From Microvirga ossetica (GTDB lineage: Bacteria > Pseudomonadota > Alphaproteobacteria > Rhizobiales > Beijerinckiaceae), in NCBI RefSeq assembly GCF_002741015.1, contig NZ_CP016619.1, forward strand, positions 186,001-250,000: a stretch of 64,000 nt of DNA. The letters are read 5' to 3'. The notes beneath the pieces were generated by a model. It searched no databases. It worked only from the letters and a program-made list of their open reading frames with translations, and had not been told where the DNA came from. The translations under genes were made by a program, and so were the position numbers. The first letter of the stretch is position 1, and each line of letters opens with the position of its first letter. Shown here piece after piece: positions 36,386 through 46,112 of this stretch.

Positions 36386-36503
36386 ACCCCAGACGAGAAG
36401 AATACTAGCGGAGCAAGGTCGACATAGCTCTACCACTCGGTCTCTGTCGGTGCTGCGGCACAGCAGGCATGTCCTCGCTCGGCTGTTTCTGCTTGGGAGC
36501 ATT

Positions 36504-36887
36504 ATGATGGATTCCATAACCCCTGCCAAGGCTGAACACGATCCGCTAGCCCGCTATCGCTGGACAGCGCGCGTGTTGGTCGTGCTTGCGGCTGATCCGG
36601 AGAGTCCGGACTTGGCCGAGCAGAAGCGTCAAATCGAAAGCCTGAAGGACGGCGCAGCTGAACGTGAGCTCGTAGTGGTCCAACCACCTGCGGGTTCGGC
36701 GGAGGCGACGGCGTTGCGAACGTGGCTCGGCCTTAGCAGCGAGCCGTTCCAGGCGGTGCTGGTGGGTAAAGATGGGGGTGTGAAGCTGCGCGCTGCCAAG
36801 CCAATCATGGCGCCAGAGCTGGTGGCTACCATCGATGCTATGCCGATGCGGCAGGACGAAATGCGCCGGCGCACCCGCTCGCCATAG
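36504..36887 (+). CDS. DUF4174-like small protein
   Basis: 127 residues starting at 36504 or the next codon. The core reads DPLARYRWTARVLVVLAADP, then RELVVVQPPAGSAEATALRT and FQAVLVGKDGGVKLRAAKP, which resembles the DUF4174 thioredoxin-like family. Normal DUF4174 members carry a signal peptide, and none is obvious here. It lies between the DUF2945 and photolyase genes in the same direction and may be transcribed with them. Confidence 0.7.
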   Translation: MMDSITPAKAEHDPLARYRWTARVLVVLAADPESPDLAEQKRQIESLKDGAAERELVVVQPPAGSAEATALRTWLGLSSEPFQAVLVGKDGGVKLRAAKPIMAPELVATIDAMPMRQDEMRRRTRSP

Positions 36888-36927
36888 GCGCGGAGCCCGG
36901 CATGGCCCTCATCAGCTTGGACCTTAA

Positions 36928-38331
36928 ATGAGCATTCATCCCACGCTTATCCGCGTTCTGAAGGACGCCGAGCCGCGCTCCGGTGCGCGCTATGTGCTGT
37001 ACTGGATGCAGCAATCCCAGCGCGCCCGCTTTAACCCGGCCTTGGAATACGCTGTCGACGAGGCGAATGCGCGCGATCTACCGGTTCTGGTCTGCTTTGG
37101 CCTCATGGACTGCTACCCTGAGGCTAACGCTCGTCACTACACCTTCATGCTGGAAGGACTGGCCGAGGTCGCGCGAGCGCTAGCCGAGCGGGGCATCGCC
37201 TTCATGATCAGCCGCGGGTCGCCGGATCAGGTGGGGCTCGGCTTTGCTCAGGACGCCGCGTTGATCGTATGTGATCGCGGCTACCTCAAGCCTCAAAGGG
37301 CGTGGCGCGCCAGCGTCGCCCGGCAGACAACCTGCCGTGTTGTTCAGGTCGAGGGTGACGTGCTTGTGCCGGTTGAGATCGCCTCGCCCAAGCACGAGGT
37401 TGGCGCCCGCACGCTGCGCCCCAAGCTGTATCGCGTATGGGACGCCTACATCGTCCCGCTCGAGCCTCGGCCGGTGCGCCGCCCAGCCCTCAAACTCGCT
37501 ACGACGAGCCACTTTGATCTCAGAGACGTGCCCGCCCTAGTGCGCTCGCTCAAGGTCGACCAGACCGTCGCCCCCGTGCACCGCTTTCAGGGCGGAACGG
37601 ACCAGGCCTGGGCGCGGCTCGGGCACTTCTTAGACGAGCCCTTCGCTCGCTACGCCAAGAACCGCAGCGTGCCAGAGGCCGGGGCGGCGTCGCACATGAG
37701 CCCGTACCTGCACTTTGGGCAGATCTCGCCTGTCGAGATCGCACTCGCGATCCGCGAGGCCAGGACCGGCGATGACGAGAGCCGGTCGGCTTACCTCGAA
37801 GAGCTGATTGTCCGGCGGGAACTCGCCATGAACCACGTGTTCTATGACGAGCGCTACGACGCTTACGAGACTGTGCCGGAATGGGCGCGCAAAACGCTTG
37901 ACAGCCGGCGCACCGACCAGCGGCCCTATCTCTACACGCGCGAGCAGCTTGAGGGGGGCGAAACCCACGACCGCTACTGGAATGCGGCCACGCTGGAGAT
38001 GCGCGCGACAGGTTACATGCATAACCACATGCGCATGTACTGGGGCAAGAAGATCCTGGAGTGGTCGCCCTCGCCTGAAGAGGCATTTGAGACGACGCTG
38101 CGGCTCAACAACCGTTACTTTCTGGACGGGCGAGACGCGAACTCGTTCACCAACGTAGCCTGGGTGTTTGGGCTTCATGACCGGCCCTGGGGACCCCGCA
38201 ACGTGTTCGGCAATGTGCGCTCCATGGGCCAGAACACGTTCAAAAAGTTTGATGCCGACGCCTATGTTCGAACAGTTGAGACTCTGGCCCTTGAGGAGGC
38301 GGGAGAAAGGAGAGACCTCAGACGCGAGTAG
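36928..38331 (+). CDS. Class II deoxyribodipyrimidine photolyase
   Basis: A 467-residue FAD-dependent DNA repair enzyme that splits UV-induced pyrimidine dimers with light. The N-terminal photolyase domain reads RYVLYWMQQSQRARFNPALE and ARHYTFMLEGLAEVARAL. The C-terminal catalytic domain has NHVFYDERYDAYETVPEWAR, TGYMHNHMRMYWGKKILEW and DANSFTNVAWVFGLHDRPWG, all class II signatures. It is intact. It follows stress genes in the same direction and fits a UV/desiccation resistance set. Confidence 0.95.
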   Translation: MSIHPTLIRVLKDAEPRSGARYVLYWMQQSQRARFNPALEYAVDEANARDLPVLVCFGLMDCYPEANARHYTFMLEGLAEVARALAERGIAFMISRGSPDQVGLGFAQDAALIVCDRGYLKPQRAWRASVARQTTCRVVQVEGDVLVPVEIASPKHEVGARTLRPKLYRVWDAYIVPLEPRPVRRPALKLATTSHFDLRDVPALVRSLKVDQTVAPVHRFQGGTDQAWARLGHFLDEPFARYAKNRSVPEAGAASHMSPYLHFGQISPVEIALAIREARTGDDESRSAYLEELIVRRELAMNHVFYDERYDAYETVPEWARKTLDSRRTDQRPYLYTREQLEGGETHDRYWNAATLEMRATGYMHNHMRMYWGKKILEWSPSPEEAFETTLRLNNRYFLDGRDANSFTNVAWVFGLHDRPWGPRNVFGNVRSMGQNTFKKFDADAYVRTVETLALEEAGERRDLRRE

Positions 38332-38579
38332 CGGGCTGTAGGTGCGATTCAGTTGTTCCCCTGACCACGAATGCTTTAGCTTAACTACGATCTAAATGAC
38401 GTCACTACCTGATCGGACGGGGCTTTTGGACGAGGCGCATTGTGAACGTCCTGCATGTGTGGCCGCATCCCTCGATCGATGATCAACACCTCCACTTTGG
38501 CACACCAAGATCCTATGAGAGTGATGGCGGCCTCCCTTGATAGGATGAGGCTGTCGCAAACCAGTGCTGGAGACACCTC

Positions 38580-38963
38580 ATGTCTGTCATGGCTGATCAC
38601 CCTCTTACAACTGACACCGCCGCTCACTCGGACCAAGTCGCGCTCGTGCTCTCACTCGAGTTGAGCCAATCGAAGTGGCTGGTGACCTCGCTGGTGCTGG
38701 GCAGTGACAAGATATCCAAGCACACGCTCAAAGGTGGAGACGGGCCGGCGCTACTCGCGCTTCTTGCGCAGTTGCAGGCCAGAGCCGTAAAGCGGGTAAG
38801 CCAACCTGTCCCGATGATCGCCATTCATGAAGCGGGGCTCGACGGGTTTTCAGTGCACCAGCTCCTCACAGCCAATGGCGTGGAGAGCCATGTGGTTGAT
38901 CCCGCTTCTATTGCCATGCCCCGACGTAAGCGCCGTGCTAAGACGGATCGGATCGATGGCGAG
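38580..38963 (+). pseudogene. IS110-family transposase N-terminal fragment
   Basis: The frame from MSVMADHPLTTDTAAHSDQV to VVDPASIAMPRRKRRAKTDR matches the N-terminal DEDD domain of IS110 transposases (LELSQSKWLVTSLVLGSD, IAIHEAGLDGFSVHQLLTAN). It is cut after TDRIDGE by the IS6 element beginning at 38964. Its downstream half does not reappear beyond that element. Confidence 0.85.
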
Positions 38964-39789
38964 GGTTCCGTCGCAAACGTTTTGTTTCATAGTTGCAGCT
39001 ACGGTGGCTGCAGTCACAGCAGCGGAGACAGGGATGTTCAAGGGTAGGCATTTTGATCGTTCGGTAATCCTGCTCTGCATCCGGTGGTATTTGGCTTACA
39101 ATCTCAGCCTCCGAAACTTGGAGGAGATGATGGCTGAGCGTGGCATCTCAGTCGATCACGCGACCATTCACCGATGGGTTATCCGGTACTCGCCCGAACT
39201 GCTGAAGCGCTTTAATGCTCGCAAGAGGGTCGTCACCAGCAAGTGGCACATCGACGAAACTTACATCAAGGTCAGAAGTCGCTGGATGTACCTTTACCGG
39301 GCGATTGACAGCAACGGCGACACGGTTGAGTTCTGGTTCAGCGAACGGCGTAACCTCACGGTTGCCGATCGGTTCCTGCGCAAGGCGCTCAAGCGGCACG
39401 GCCGGCCCGAGAGGATCGTCATCGACGGCAGCCAGACCAACCGGGAAGCCATCCTGTCGTGTGATGCCGAGAGCCGTCTGCCGGATCGGTCAAGACGCAG
39501 GCTCAAGCCGATCAGGATCAGGCAGAGCCGCTACCTGAATAACCGCATCGAGCAGGATCACCGTGTCGTCAAACGCCGCGTGCGTCCGATGCTCGGCTTC
39601 AAGTCTGCTGACAGTGCCCGGGTGATCGTAAGTGGCATCGAGTTGATTCACATGATGCGCAAACAGCAGGCGAAATATGTCTGCAGTCAGCAGCTGTCGC
39701 TCGCCGAGCAGTTTGACCTGCTCGCCGCATGAGGGCGGCACGATGCACCTGCTGCTTTCTCGTCCCTGTGCCGGATTTGCGACAGAACC
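38964..39789 (+). mobile_element. Complete IS6-family insertion sequence
   Basis: 14-bp terminal repeats GGTTCCGTCGCAAA (38964) and the complement of TTTGCGACAGAACC (39776-39789) differ at one base. The length is 826 bases with one intact transposase gene. The flanking 8-mers ATGGCGAG and CCAGATCG differ, and the two sides belong to different transposase families. The element therefore marks a deletion or fusion rather than a clean insertion. Confidence 0.88.
39034..39732 (+). CDS. IS6-family transposase
   Basis: A 232-residue DDE transposase. N-terminal HTH region LSLRNLEEMMAERGISVDHA, catalytic Asp in WHIDETYIKVRSRWMYLYRA, second Asp in RIVIDGSQTNREAI, and Glu in RYLNNRIEQDHRVVKRRVRP. The start is the ATG at 39034 (MFKGRHFDRSVILLCIRWYL). 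No disruption seen; likely functional. Confidence 0.93.
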   Translation: MFKGRHFDRSVILLCIRWYLAYNLSLRNLEEMMAERGISVDHATIHRWVIRYSPELLKRFNARKRVVTSKWHIDETYIKVRSRWMYLYRAIDSNGDTVEFWFSERRNLTVADRFLRKALKRHGRPERIVIDGSQTNREAILSCDAESRLPDRSRRRLKPIRIRQSRYLNNRIEQDHRVVKRRVRPMLGFKSADSARVIVSGIELIHMMRKQQAKYVCSQQLSLAEQFDLLAA

Positions 39790-39994
39790 CCAGATCGAGG
39801 TCGCGATCGGCCAACTCACCGCCAACGGCGCCTGTGACGGCAAACCGACCTACGACGCCGTCATCAAGCACAGCGCCAATGCTATGGTTGTCATTCCGCC
39901 GCGCGCCGCCGCCATGGAAAGGCCGGACACCGATCCCTCCAGTCAACGAGATCGTCATGTCGCGACGATCAACACGGGCGGCCGGATGAAATGA
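39790..39994 (+). pseudogene. IS5-like transposase fragment
   Basis: The frame directly after the IS6 end reads PQIEVAIGQLTANGACDGKP and then TYDAVIKHSANAMVVIPPRA, ending at 39994. This resembles the central DDE part (GDGAYDGxPTY, VVIPPR) of IS5-group transposases. Both ends of the gene are missing. Confidence 0.65.
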
Positions 39995-40132
39995 CAAGCG
40001 GTCACCGGTTCATGCGCACGCCCGAAGTCTGTCCGCTCCAGGGTGGATGACACATGGGAAGCGGCATCAAAGACCATGATCCGCAGATCTCTCGATCCAT
40101 GCACCAATGCCCATGCTCTCCCCTAAGCATCA

Positions 40133-41698
40133 CTACAAACGTGCGCCTCCAGCCTCCAGAGTAGTGAAGACGATATCCTCCATGAGCGGGATGTCTTGCA
40201 AGGGATGCTTCTGCATCAGTGCGAAAGCCGCAGCCGTTAACGTTTTCGACTGATCCTTCTTCTTCGCCGATCTGAGGATAATCGCGGTCTGCAGAAAACG
40301 CCTCGCCCAGATTTCGCGCCGACCTTCAAGAAAGGCCCAGATTTTGGTTTCAAGCGTCCGTGCCGAGCGGGATCGTCGCATGATGTTGCGCGTCTCTCCG
40401 GTGTCTTCAAACCAACTGTCGATCAGTGGCAAAAGCGCATCCAGTGCCTTATCATCATTGAGCATCAGGTCTAGTTTCACTGGTGTGGCATTCTGGACCT
40501 CTCGCTGCGGATCAGCATAGTCCAACAGAGCCTGCAAATCTCTTTCCTGTGGACGCAGGCCGTTCAAATCGCAGGCTTCCATCACGTCGATAAAGCCCGG
40601 CGCCGGCATGTACCCATTGTCCATCCCATCCGCCAATGCCGCCTCCAGCAACAACTCGGCAGTCATCCGATCGATGCGAATGCTATTTGCTTCCTGGCGA
40701 GTGTACGAGACAATGCTATTTGCCTCGCGCTTTGAGCGGCAGCGGATGACAAAAGCATCCTTGATACCATACCCTGTCTTCAAGAGAAGCATTGCGATGA
40801 ATGTTTGGTTGTTCCGCTTTCCGACAATCGAAATGCTTTGCGCCCCGGCACCATCGGTAACACTGGCCATAATATCGCCGACGATGGGTTCCACCTTGTC
40901 ATGTCCAAGAGCGTCAAAGAGATCTTTTCGTCGCGCCAGCTTGCCAATGTCATCGACAATTGCCCGAGTGTTGCTGGCTGGCAACCAGCCGCGGATGATT
41001 GGCAAATAGAACAGAATCTCCACCTGCAGGCTGGTGCGTTTGAGCTTCGCATGAAGGCCCACAGCCGCAGCCTCCTGTACCAACGACGGCCCCGACAACA
41101 GCCAGTACAAGGCGCAGCGCTCGAATATAGGATCGTCCAACGATGCAAGATGATTGACAAAGCCTGCCTGCATCTCCTCCGACATGCCGGCCGTCATCTC
41201 GTGCAGGCCGTTGAAAAACTCATACGGGCCACCGCCTTCTGCCTTAATTTCCGCAGCTAAAGTGGCAAGAGTATCATCGAGGTCGGGCACCGGAACTTCG
41301 GCAGGCATATCCGCCCCAACAGGATCAATGATCAGTATATCTGGCACCGGCAGGCCGGCACGCCGATACAGAGCGGCGACATTCATGAGGTGAAGCGGTC
41401 CACAGGCTCCGGCGGCAATTTGAGCCTCGATGGCTCTCTCGGCATTTTTCAGGAACACCTCGCCGTACGGGCTGTCATTCTCGATACCCATCCTCGCCTC
41501 ATCGAGCAGCAACCCGAATATATTGACTGCATCCGGGCGACTGTCCTTGGATTGCATGACATGCGTTACGATGGTGGCGGCAACGGCCTCATTAGTAAGC
41601 AGCTCCCGCTTCACTCCGGCAAAATAGATTTGGAACTCTATCGATGACAGTTCATGTCGATACAGTTCATCCAGGCTTGATGCAGAAAATTCGACCAC
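40133..41698 (-). CDS. Large hypothetical protein of unknown family
   Basis: 521 residues, mostly helical by eye, without signal peptide or transmembrane segment. It opens MVEFSASSLDELYRHELSSI and contains ALLDYADPQREVQNATP and RRSRSARTLETKIWAFLEGR. Base composition is lower in GC than the flanking genes. I do not recognise a domain. HEAT-like or solenoid repeats are possible from the leucine spacing, but that is a guess. It is flanked by IS debris on one side and a GST gene on the other, with no partner gene in the same direction. Confidence 0.7.
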   Translation of the reverse strand: MVEFSASSLDELYRHELSSIEFQIYFAGVKRELLTNEAVAATIVTHVMQSKDSRPDAVNIFGLLLDEARMGIENDSPYGEVFLKNAERAIEAQIAAGACGPLHLMNVAALYRRAGLPVPDILIIDPVGADMPAEVPVPDLDDTLATLAAEIKAEGGGPYEFFNGLHEMTAGMSEEMQAGFVNHLASLDDPIFERCALYWLLSGPSLVQEAAAVGLHAKLKRTSLQVEILFYLPIIRGWLPASNTRAIVDDIGKLARRKDLFDALGHDKVEPIVGDIMASVTDGAGAQSISIVGKRNNQTFIAMLLLKTGYGIKDAFVIRCRSKREANSIVSYTRQEANSIRIDRMTAELLLEAALADGMDNGYMPAPGFIDVMEACDLNGLRPQERDLQALLDYADPQREVQNATPVKLDLMLNDDKALDALLPLIDSWFEDTGETRNIMRRSRSARTLETKIWAFLEGRREIWARRFLQTAIILRSAKKKDQSKTLTAAAFALMQKHPLQDIPLMEDIVFTTLEAGGARL

Positions 41699-41867
41699 TA
41701 CTGTTCTCCAAAACTAGCCCGGAAAACTCGTGGAGGGCTGGCGGGTGTAACTCAAGTGCGTGAGATAACTTAGGATTTGGGCGTCGAATCCACCCCGCGT
41801 CATTTTCGGGAGAACCCGCCCGCCATGAACCACTCTACGCTTTCGTTGCCGAGCCTGTCACCTGTCG

Positions 41868-42503
41868 GTGGCGAATCCGTTCTGGCTGATGGTGGTGCAT
41901 AAGTCCGTCCGGAGTGATGCGCTGGCGGGTCTGGATTTTGAGACTGAAGTCCTGTCCGGGGAAGATCCGAGCGCCAGGGCCGAGCTGCTTCATCTGTCAC
42001 CGTCGTTTCTGGTGCCACGCCTGACCCATGGAGAAATCCGGGTCTGGGACGCACTGGCCATCGCCGCTTACCTGAACGAGATCTCCCCAAAGGTTCACCT
42101 TCTTCCCGCGGAGCCGGCGGCCCGGGCATGGTGCTGGTCGATCTCAGGTGAGATGCATGGAGGCTTCATCAACCTGCGCTCTTCGCTGCCGATGAACCTC
42201 AAGGTCCGCCGGGCGGACTTCAAGGTCTGGGGCGGAGCCAAGTCCGACATCGAGCGGATCACGGCGATCTGGCGGGAATGCCTGGTGCGCCACGGTGGCC
42301 CGTGGCTGTTCGGCACTCGTCCGACCCTCGCGGACGCGATGTACGCGCCAGTCTGCACGCGCTTTGTCACCTATGGTGTTGCGCTCCCGGAGGAAAGCGC
42401 ATCCTACCGCGATCACGTCATGAACTGGCGGTTGATGGGTGAGTGGATCGAAGGGGCGCTTGCCGAGCCTGAAGAGATTGAGGAGCTCGATATAGAGTTC
42501 TGA
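41868..42503 (+). CDS. Glutathione S-transferase family protein
   Basis: 211 residues. The thioredoxin-like part contains LSPSFLVPRLTHGEIRVWDA and LAIAAYLNEISP (substituting for the usual E-S glutathione-binding pair with W-D). The helical C-terminal domain has GGPWLFGTRPTLADAMYAPV, including the N-capping box. The first ~10 residues do not match the usual GST start, and the catalytic Ser/Tyr region is altered (WLMVVHKSVRSD), so the 5' end may be damaged or the start misread. Confidence 0.75.
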   Translation: MANPFWLMVVHKSVRSDALAGLDFETEVLSGEDPSARAELLHLSPSFLVPRLTHGEIRVWDALAIAAYLNEISPKVHLLPAEPAARAWCWSISGEMHGGFINLRSSLPMNLKVRRADFKVWGGAKSDIERITAIWRECLVRHGGPWLFGTRPTLADAMYAPVCTRFVTYGVALPEESASYRDHVMNWRLMGEWIEGALAEPEEIEELDIEF

Positions 42504-42788
42504 CCATTCTTGCCCAAAGCGGTATTTTCGGATTGACGCTGCAAGGGCTATGAGTTGTGGGAGCAATCGCGGCGTTGTTGCTGGATCTGCCCGGGCACGC
42601 ATTGGGCCTGCCCCGAGGTAACTGGTTTTGCCACTAGCTTCTGAGCGCTACTCGCATGCTTGAAACGGAGTTTTTCTGCGCCGCACAAAAACGGAGCTTG
42701 TTTGGCGCAATTTCCCGGCTAAAGATAGACACATATAGACCAGCCTCATGCCAACCAGCGGAGATTGCTCGGAAAACGGGAGAGCATC
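42504..42788. other. Gap without a recognised gene
   Basis: About 285 bases between the GST and Lar-like genes. I see no coding frame, repeat or RNA that can be supported. Confidence 0.3.
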
Positions 42789-42980
42789 ATGGACGATCAT
42801 CTTTGCCCGCACTGCTCTTGCGATGCAGCATCCGTCCTTTGCTTCAGAACCGATGACGGACGCTTCGCCGCCGCCATCCAGTGCCATGTCTGTGGGTACG
42901 AGAAGCCGACCGCCGAGGGGTTCGAGGATGAGCAGGCAGCGCGCGAGGCTGCCCAACGGGAGTGGTTCCAAACGGTTTGA
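42789..42980 (+). CDS. Lar-like zinc-ribbon small protein
   Basis: 63 residues from the ATG at 42789, which has GGGAG upstream. Two CxxC pairs, CPHCSCD and CHVCGYEKPTAE, flank a short beta hairpin. EDEQAAREAAQREWFQ then matches the helix of Lar-type restriction-alleviation proteins. In prophages Lar modulates type I restriction; whether this one does is unknown. No phage genes lie nearby. Confidence 0.65.
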   Translation: MDDHLCPHCSCDAASVLCFRTDDGRFAAAIQCHVCGYEKPTAEGFEDEQAAREAAQREWFQTV

Positions 42981-43189
42981 CAGCCCCTCCCCTCGCTAGC
43001 CATCTCTTTAAGGGGGCGGCTGATCGTCAATCGGTTTCAGGTAGCTTCGAGCGGACATGCAGGCTGGCCGACCGGACCCGGGCGGCGAGGTGGTAATGGC
43101 TCACCTATCCGTCCGCGCTGAGATGGCAACTTCAGCTAACCCTCGAGGCTGGCAGGGTATCCATGACACCAATCTGTCCCACCCTGACG

Positions 43190-44235
43190 TCACGCCCCGC
43201 GGATCATGCTGCGGATCCTGGTCGCGAGTGCCTCGACCGCGAACGGTTTGGTGATCATCTCCATGCCGGGATCGAGGAAGCCATTCGCGAGCGTGGCATT
43301 CTCGGCATAGCCTGTGATGAACAGCACCTTCAGGTCCGGCCGCGCGACGCGCGCCTGGTCCGCGAGCTGGCGTCCGTTGATGCCGGGGAGCCCCACATCC
43401 GTGACCAGAAGGTCGACGCGCTCGCGCGATTGCAGGACCTTGAGACCTAATGGCCCGTCAGAAGCCTCGAGGGCCCGGTAGCCGAGGTCCTGGAGCACCT
43501 CGACGATCAGGTCGCGGATCACCGGCTCATCCTCGACCACCAGCACCGTCTCCCCGCCTCGGAGCGCGGGACTTCGGACGTGGTTTCGCTGAACTCCTCC
43601 TCCTCGGCCGTTCCCCGATGGCGCGGCAGGTAGATCTTGGCCGTCGTGCCGTGGCCGACCTCCGAATAGATCCTGAGGTGGCCCTCGCTTTGTTTGGCAA
43701 AGCCGTAGACCATCGACAGGCCAAGCCCGGTGCCCTGGCCCAGAGGCTTGGTCGTAAAGAACGGCTCGAAGGCCCGCGCGATCACGTCCGGCGGCATGCC
43801 CGTTCCGTTGTCCGTCACGCAGATGCAGACATACTGCCCTGGCGTGACGTCCCGCTGTGCTGCCACATAGGCGTTGTCCAGGTGCGCGTTGCAGGTCTCG
43901 ATGGTGAGCTTACCGCCGTCGGGCATGGCGTCCCGGGCATTGATCGCGAGGTTGAGGATTGCACTCTCGAGCTGGTTCGGGTCGCACAGGGTCGTCCAGA
44001 GCCCGCCCGCTGTGACGATCTCCAACGCATGCAGCGGACCGATGGTGCGGCGGAGCAGGTCCTCCATGGAGGCGACGAGTTGGTTGGCGTTGACTGGCTT
44101 CGGATCGAGTGGCTGGCGGCGCGAGAAGGCGAGCAGACGATGGGTCAGGGCGGCGGCGCGTTGGGCCGAGCTCATAGCGGCCTTGGCATAGCGCTCGATG
44201 TCCTCCGTCCGGCCTTGGGTGATGCGGGTCTGCAT
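43190..44235 (-). pseudogene. Hybrid sensor histidine kinase, 5'-truncated and frameshifted
   Basis: From the IS6 boundary at about 44238 the complement encodes the HisKA end (AAMSSAQRAAALTHRLLAFS), an ATPase domain ([60 protein letters not shown]) and then, after a frameshift near 43550, a receiver domain (TVLVVEDEPVIRDLIVEVLQ, phospho-acceptor in LLVTDVGLPGINGRQ). The sensor part and phospho-acceptor His are missing. Confidence 0.88.
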
Positions 44236-44238
44236 CAG

Positions 44239-45051
44239 GGCACCGTCAGGTTAACCAGCGGGTGACCGGATAGAGGCATACGTGAGGGATGAACTCGACC
44301 CATCACCCTCGCTATGCTCGTCACCGCTTCCCGGCGGAGGTCATCAGCCATGCCGTCTGGCTCTACTTTCGATTCCCGCACAGCCTGCGGATGGTCGAGG
44401 AAATGCTGGCTGCCCGCGGCATCCCGGTCAGCCACGAGACCGTGCGGCAGTGGGCGCTGAAGTTCGGCCAGGGTTTTGCCAACCAGATCCGCCGCCGTCT
44501 TCCGGCAGCCGGTGACAAGTGGCATCTCGACGAGGTGGTAATCAGCATTGCAGGCCGAAAGCACTGGCTCTGGCGAGCGGTGGACCAGCATGGGGTCGTG
44601 CTCGATATTCTGGTCCAGAGCCGCCGTGACACAAAAGCCGCCAAGCGGCTGTTGCGCAAGCTGCTCAAGAAGCAAGGCATCGCACCGCGCGTGATGATCA
44701 CCGACAAACTCGCGAGCTACGGTGCCGCAAAACGAGAGATCATGCCGAGTGTCGAGCATCGCCAGCATAAGGGCTTAAACAATCGAGCGGAAAACAGCCA
44801 CCAGCCAACCCGACGACGGGAGCGCATCATGAAACGCTTCAAGTCAGCCGGGCAGGCGCAACGCTTCCTATCAGTCCGTGATCAGGTCGCGAACCTCTTC
44901 CGCCGTCCTGCCAACACCAATGCAGGTGACCATCGCGAGGCCCGCTCGCATGCCTTTACTGCTTGGGCCGAAGTAACAGGCGTTGCCGTGAGCTTCTGAT
45001 CGGGCGACCCAGGAAGGCGCCTTGCCTTCAGCTCGTTAAATTGACGGTGCC
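44239..45051 (+). mobile_element. Complete IS6-family insertion sequence
   Basis: The left end GGCACCGTCAGGTTAAC (44239) and the right end TTGACGGTGCC (ending at 45051) are inverted repeats over about 10 bases. 813 bases with an intact transposase. The flanking 8-mers TGCATCAG and GGTCAGAT do not match. It separates a truncated kinase gene from a truncated GFA-domain gene. Confidence 0.88.
44289..44999 (+). CDS. IS6-family transposase
   Basis: A 236-residue transposase. FPAEVISHAVWLYFRFPHSL starts the HTH part, the catalytic Asp lies in WHLDEVVISIAGRKHWLWRA, the second in RVMITDKLASYGAAKREIMP, and the Glu region is NNRAENSHQPTRRRERIMKR. It is a close relative of the broken copy at 9936-10541. 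Intact. Confidence 0.95.
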   Translation: MNSTHHPRYARHRFPAEVISHAVWLYFRFPHSLRMVEEMLAARGIPVSHETVRQWALKFGQGFANQIRRRLPAAGDKWHLDEVVISIAGRKHWLWRAVDQHGVVLDILVQSRRDTKAAKRLLRKLLKKQGIAPRVMITDKLASYGAAKREIMPSVEHRQHKGLNNRAENSHQPTRRRERIMKRFKSAGQAQRFLSVRDQVANLFRRPANTNAGDHREARSHAFTAWAEVTGVAVSF

Positions 45052-45195
45052 GGTCAGATAAGATCCGTGCCCGGTGCCGCTTCGCTTCTGGCAATCGCGG
45101 CACTGGCAGTGGTTCTCGAAGATGGGTTCACTGGTCGTTTCATAACGGATTGCTCCGCACGCACATCCGCCGGTATAAGGGTTGGGCATCATCAT
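45052..45195 (-). pseudogene. GFA-domain protein, only the first 48 codons remain
   Basis: From an ATG triplet at 45187-45195 the complement reads PNPYTGGCACGAIRYETTSE then NHCQCRDCQKRSGTG and is cut by the IS6 end at 45051. GGCxCGAIRY and CxCxxCQ are the zinc-binding motifs of the GFA/CENP-V family (glutathione-dependent formaldehyde-activating type). AGGAG precedes the start. The rest of the gene is not on the other side of the IS. Confidence 0.75.
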
Positions 45196-45298
45196 TCTCC
45201 TTCGAGCAGAATTCTTAAGTGGCAGCGTGATCGGGCCGAGTTCGGGTTGGCGAAAATGTCGATGGCCCGGTGAGGGGTCTTGCGCCTGAATCCCTGTG

Positions 45299-46060
45299 TC
45301 AGAGTGGATTCAGTGAACGGTTCAGTGCGATGACATCGGCATGGACGTCAGCATAGGCCGGTTTGTTGGCAAAGAGCTTACCATAACTCTCTCTCCACTC
45401 ATTGTCGCGAATCTTCTCCGCCTTGCCCCTAGCCGCCGCCCGGATTCCTTCCTGTGTCTTTTCCACGCCGTAGTCGCAGCAATAGGCAGGCGTCGAAGGC
45501 TGCTGTCGCCACGACTCCTCTAACGAACCGCCGTCGACCGGATCGAACCCCATTTCACTCACCAGGCCCACTACAACCTGTTTTCCCCAAGCATCATCAC
45601 CTGCGATTGGGATAGCTATCCGATCCGGCGAGCCTTCGGGTTTTCCCAGTTCAGAGAGGGCGTGGAACATGATGCTGTTGAACGCCTTGAAAATGGGGCG
45701 GCCGAGCTGCTTTGATGTCCAGACGCTTTCCGGCATGCCGGCGTCGATCTCCGCAATGCGCGGATCGCGCACGTCGGGGTAATAGTTCGCTGTATCGATG
45801 ATCACCACGCCTGTCGCAGCGCGATCGAACAAGTCGTTGGGCAGCTTCGCCACAGCGGGAAATGGCATGGATAGCAGCACGACGTCCGCGCTCTCTACGG
45901 CGCCGTAGATATCCGTAGCGGTTGCCCCGATTTCATCCGCAAATTGCTGGACTGCCTCGGGGCCGCGGGAATTCGCGACCCGCACGTCGTGACCCTTCTC
46001 GCTCCATCGGCGGGCGAGAGTTCCCCCCATCTCGCCAATGCCAATAACGCCAATCCTCAT
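45299..46060 (-). CDS. NADP-dependent oxidoreductase, F420-reductase-like
   Basis: 253 residues. The Rossmann entry is MRIGVIGIGEMGGTLARRWS, followed by the NADP-selective VRVANSRGPEAV and VVLLSMPFPAVAKL. VVIIDTANYYPDVRD and KAFNSIMFHAL are typical of the NADPH:F420 reductase/pyrroline-reductase-like family. It is the third gene of a minus-strand group with ArsR and SRPBCC genes (gap of 52 bases to the SRPBCC stop). Its substrate is unknown. Confidence 0.87.
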   Translation of the reverse strand: MRIGVIGIGEMGGTLARRWSEKGHDVRVANSRGPEAVQQFADEIGATATDIYGAVESADVVLLSMPFPAVAKLPNDLFDRAATGVVIIDTANYYPDVRDPRIAEIDAGMPESVWTSKQLGRPIFKAFNSIMFHALSELGKPEGSPDRIAIPIAGDDAWGKQVVVGLVSEMGFDPVDGGSLEESWRQQPSTPAYCCDYGVEKTQEGIRAAARGKAEKIRDNEWRESYGKLFANKPAYADVHADVIALNRSLNPL

Positions 46061-46112
46061 GATTTCACCTTCCTATTGTTGGCGTCGAAAACCCATCCTG
46101 TTTGCGAAGGGA

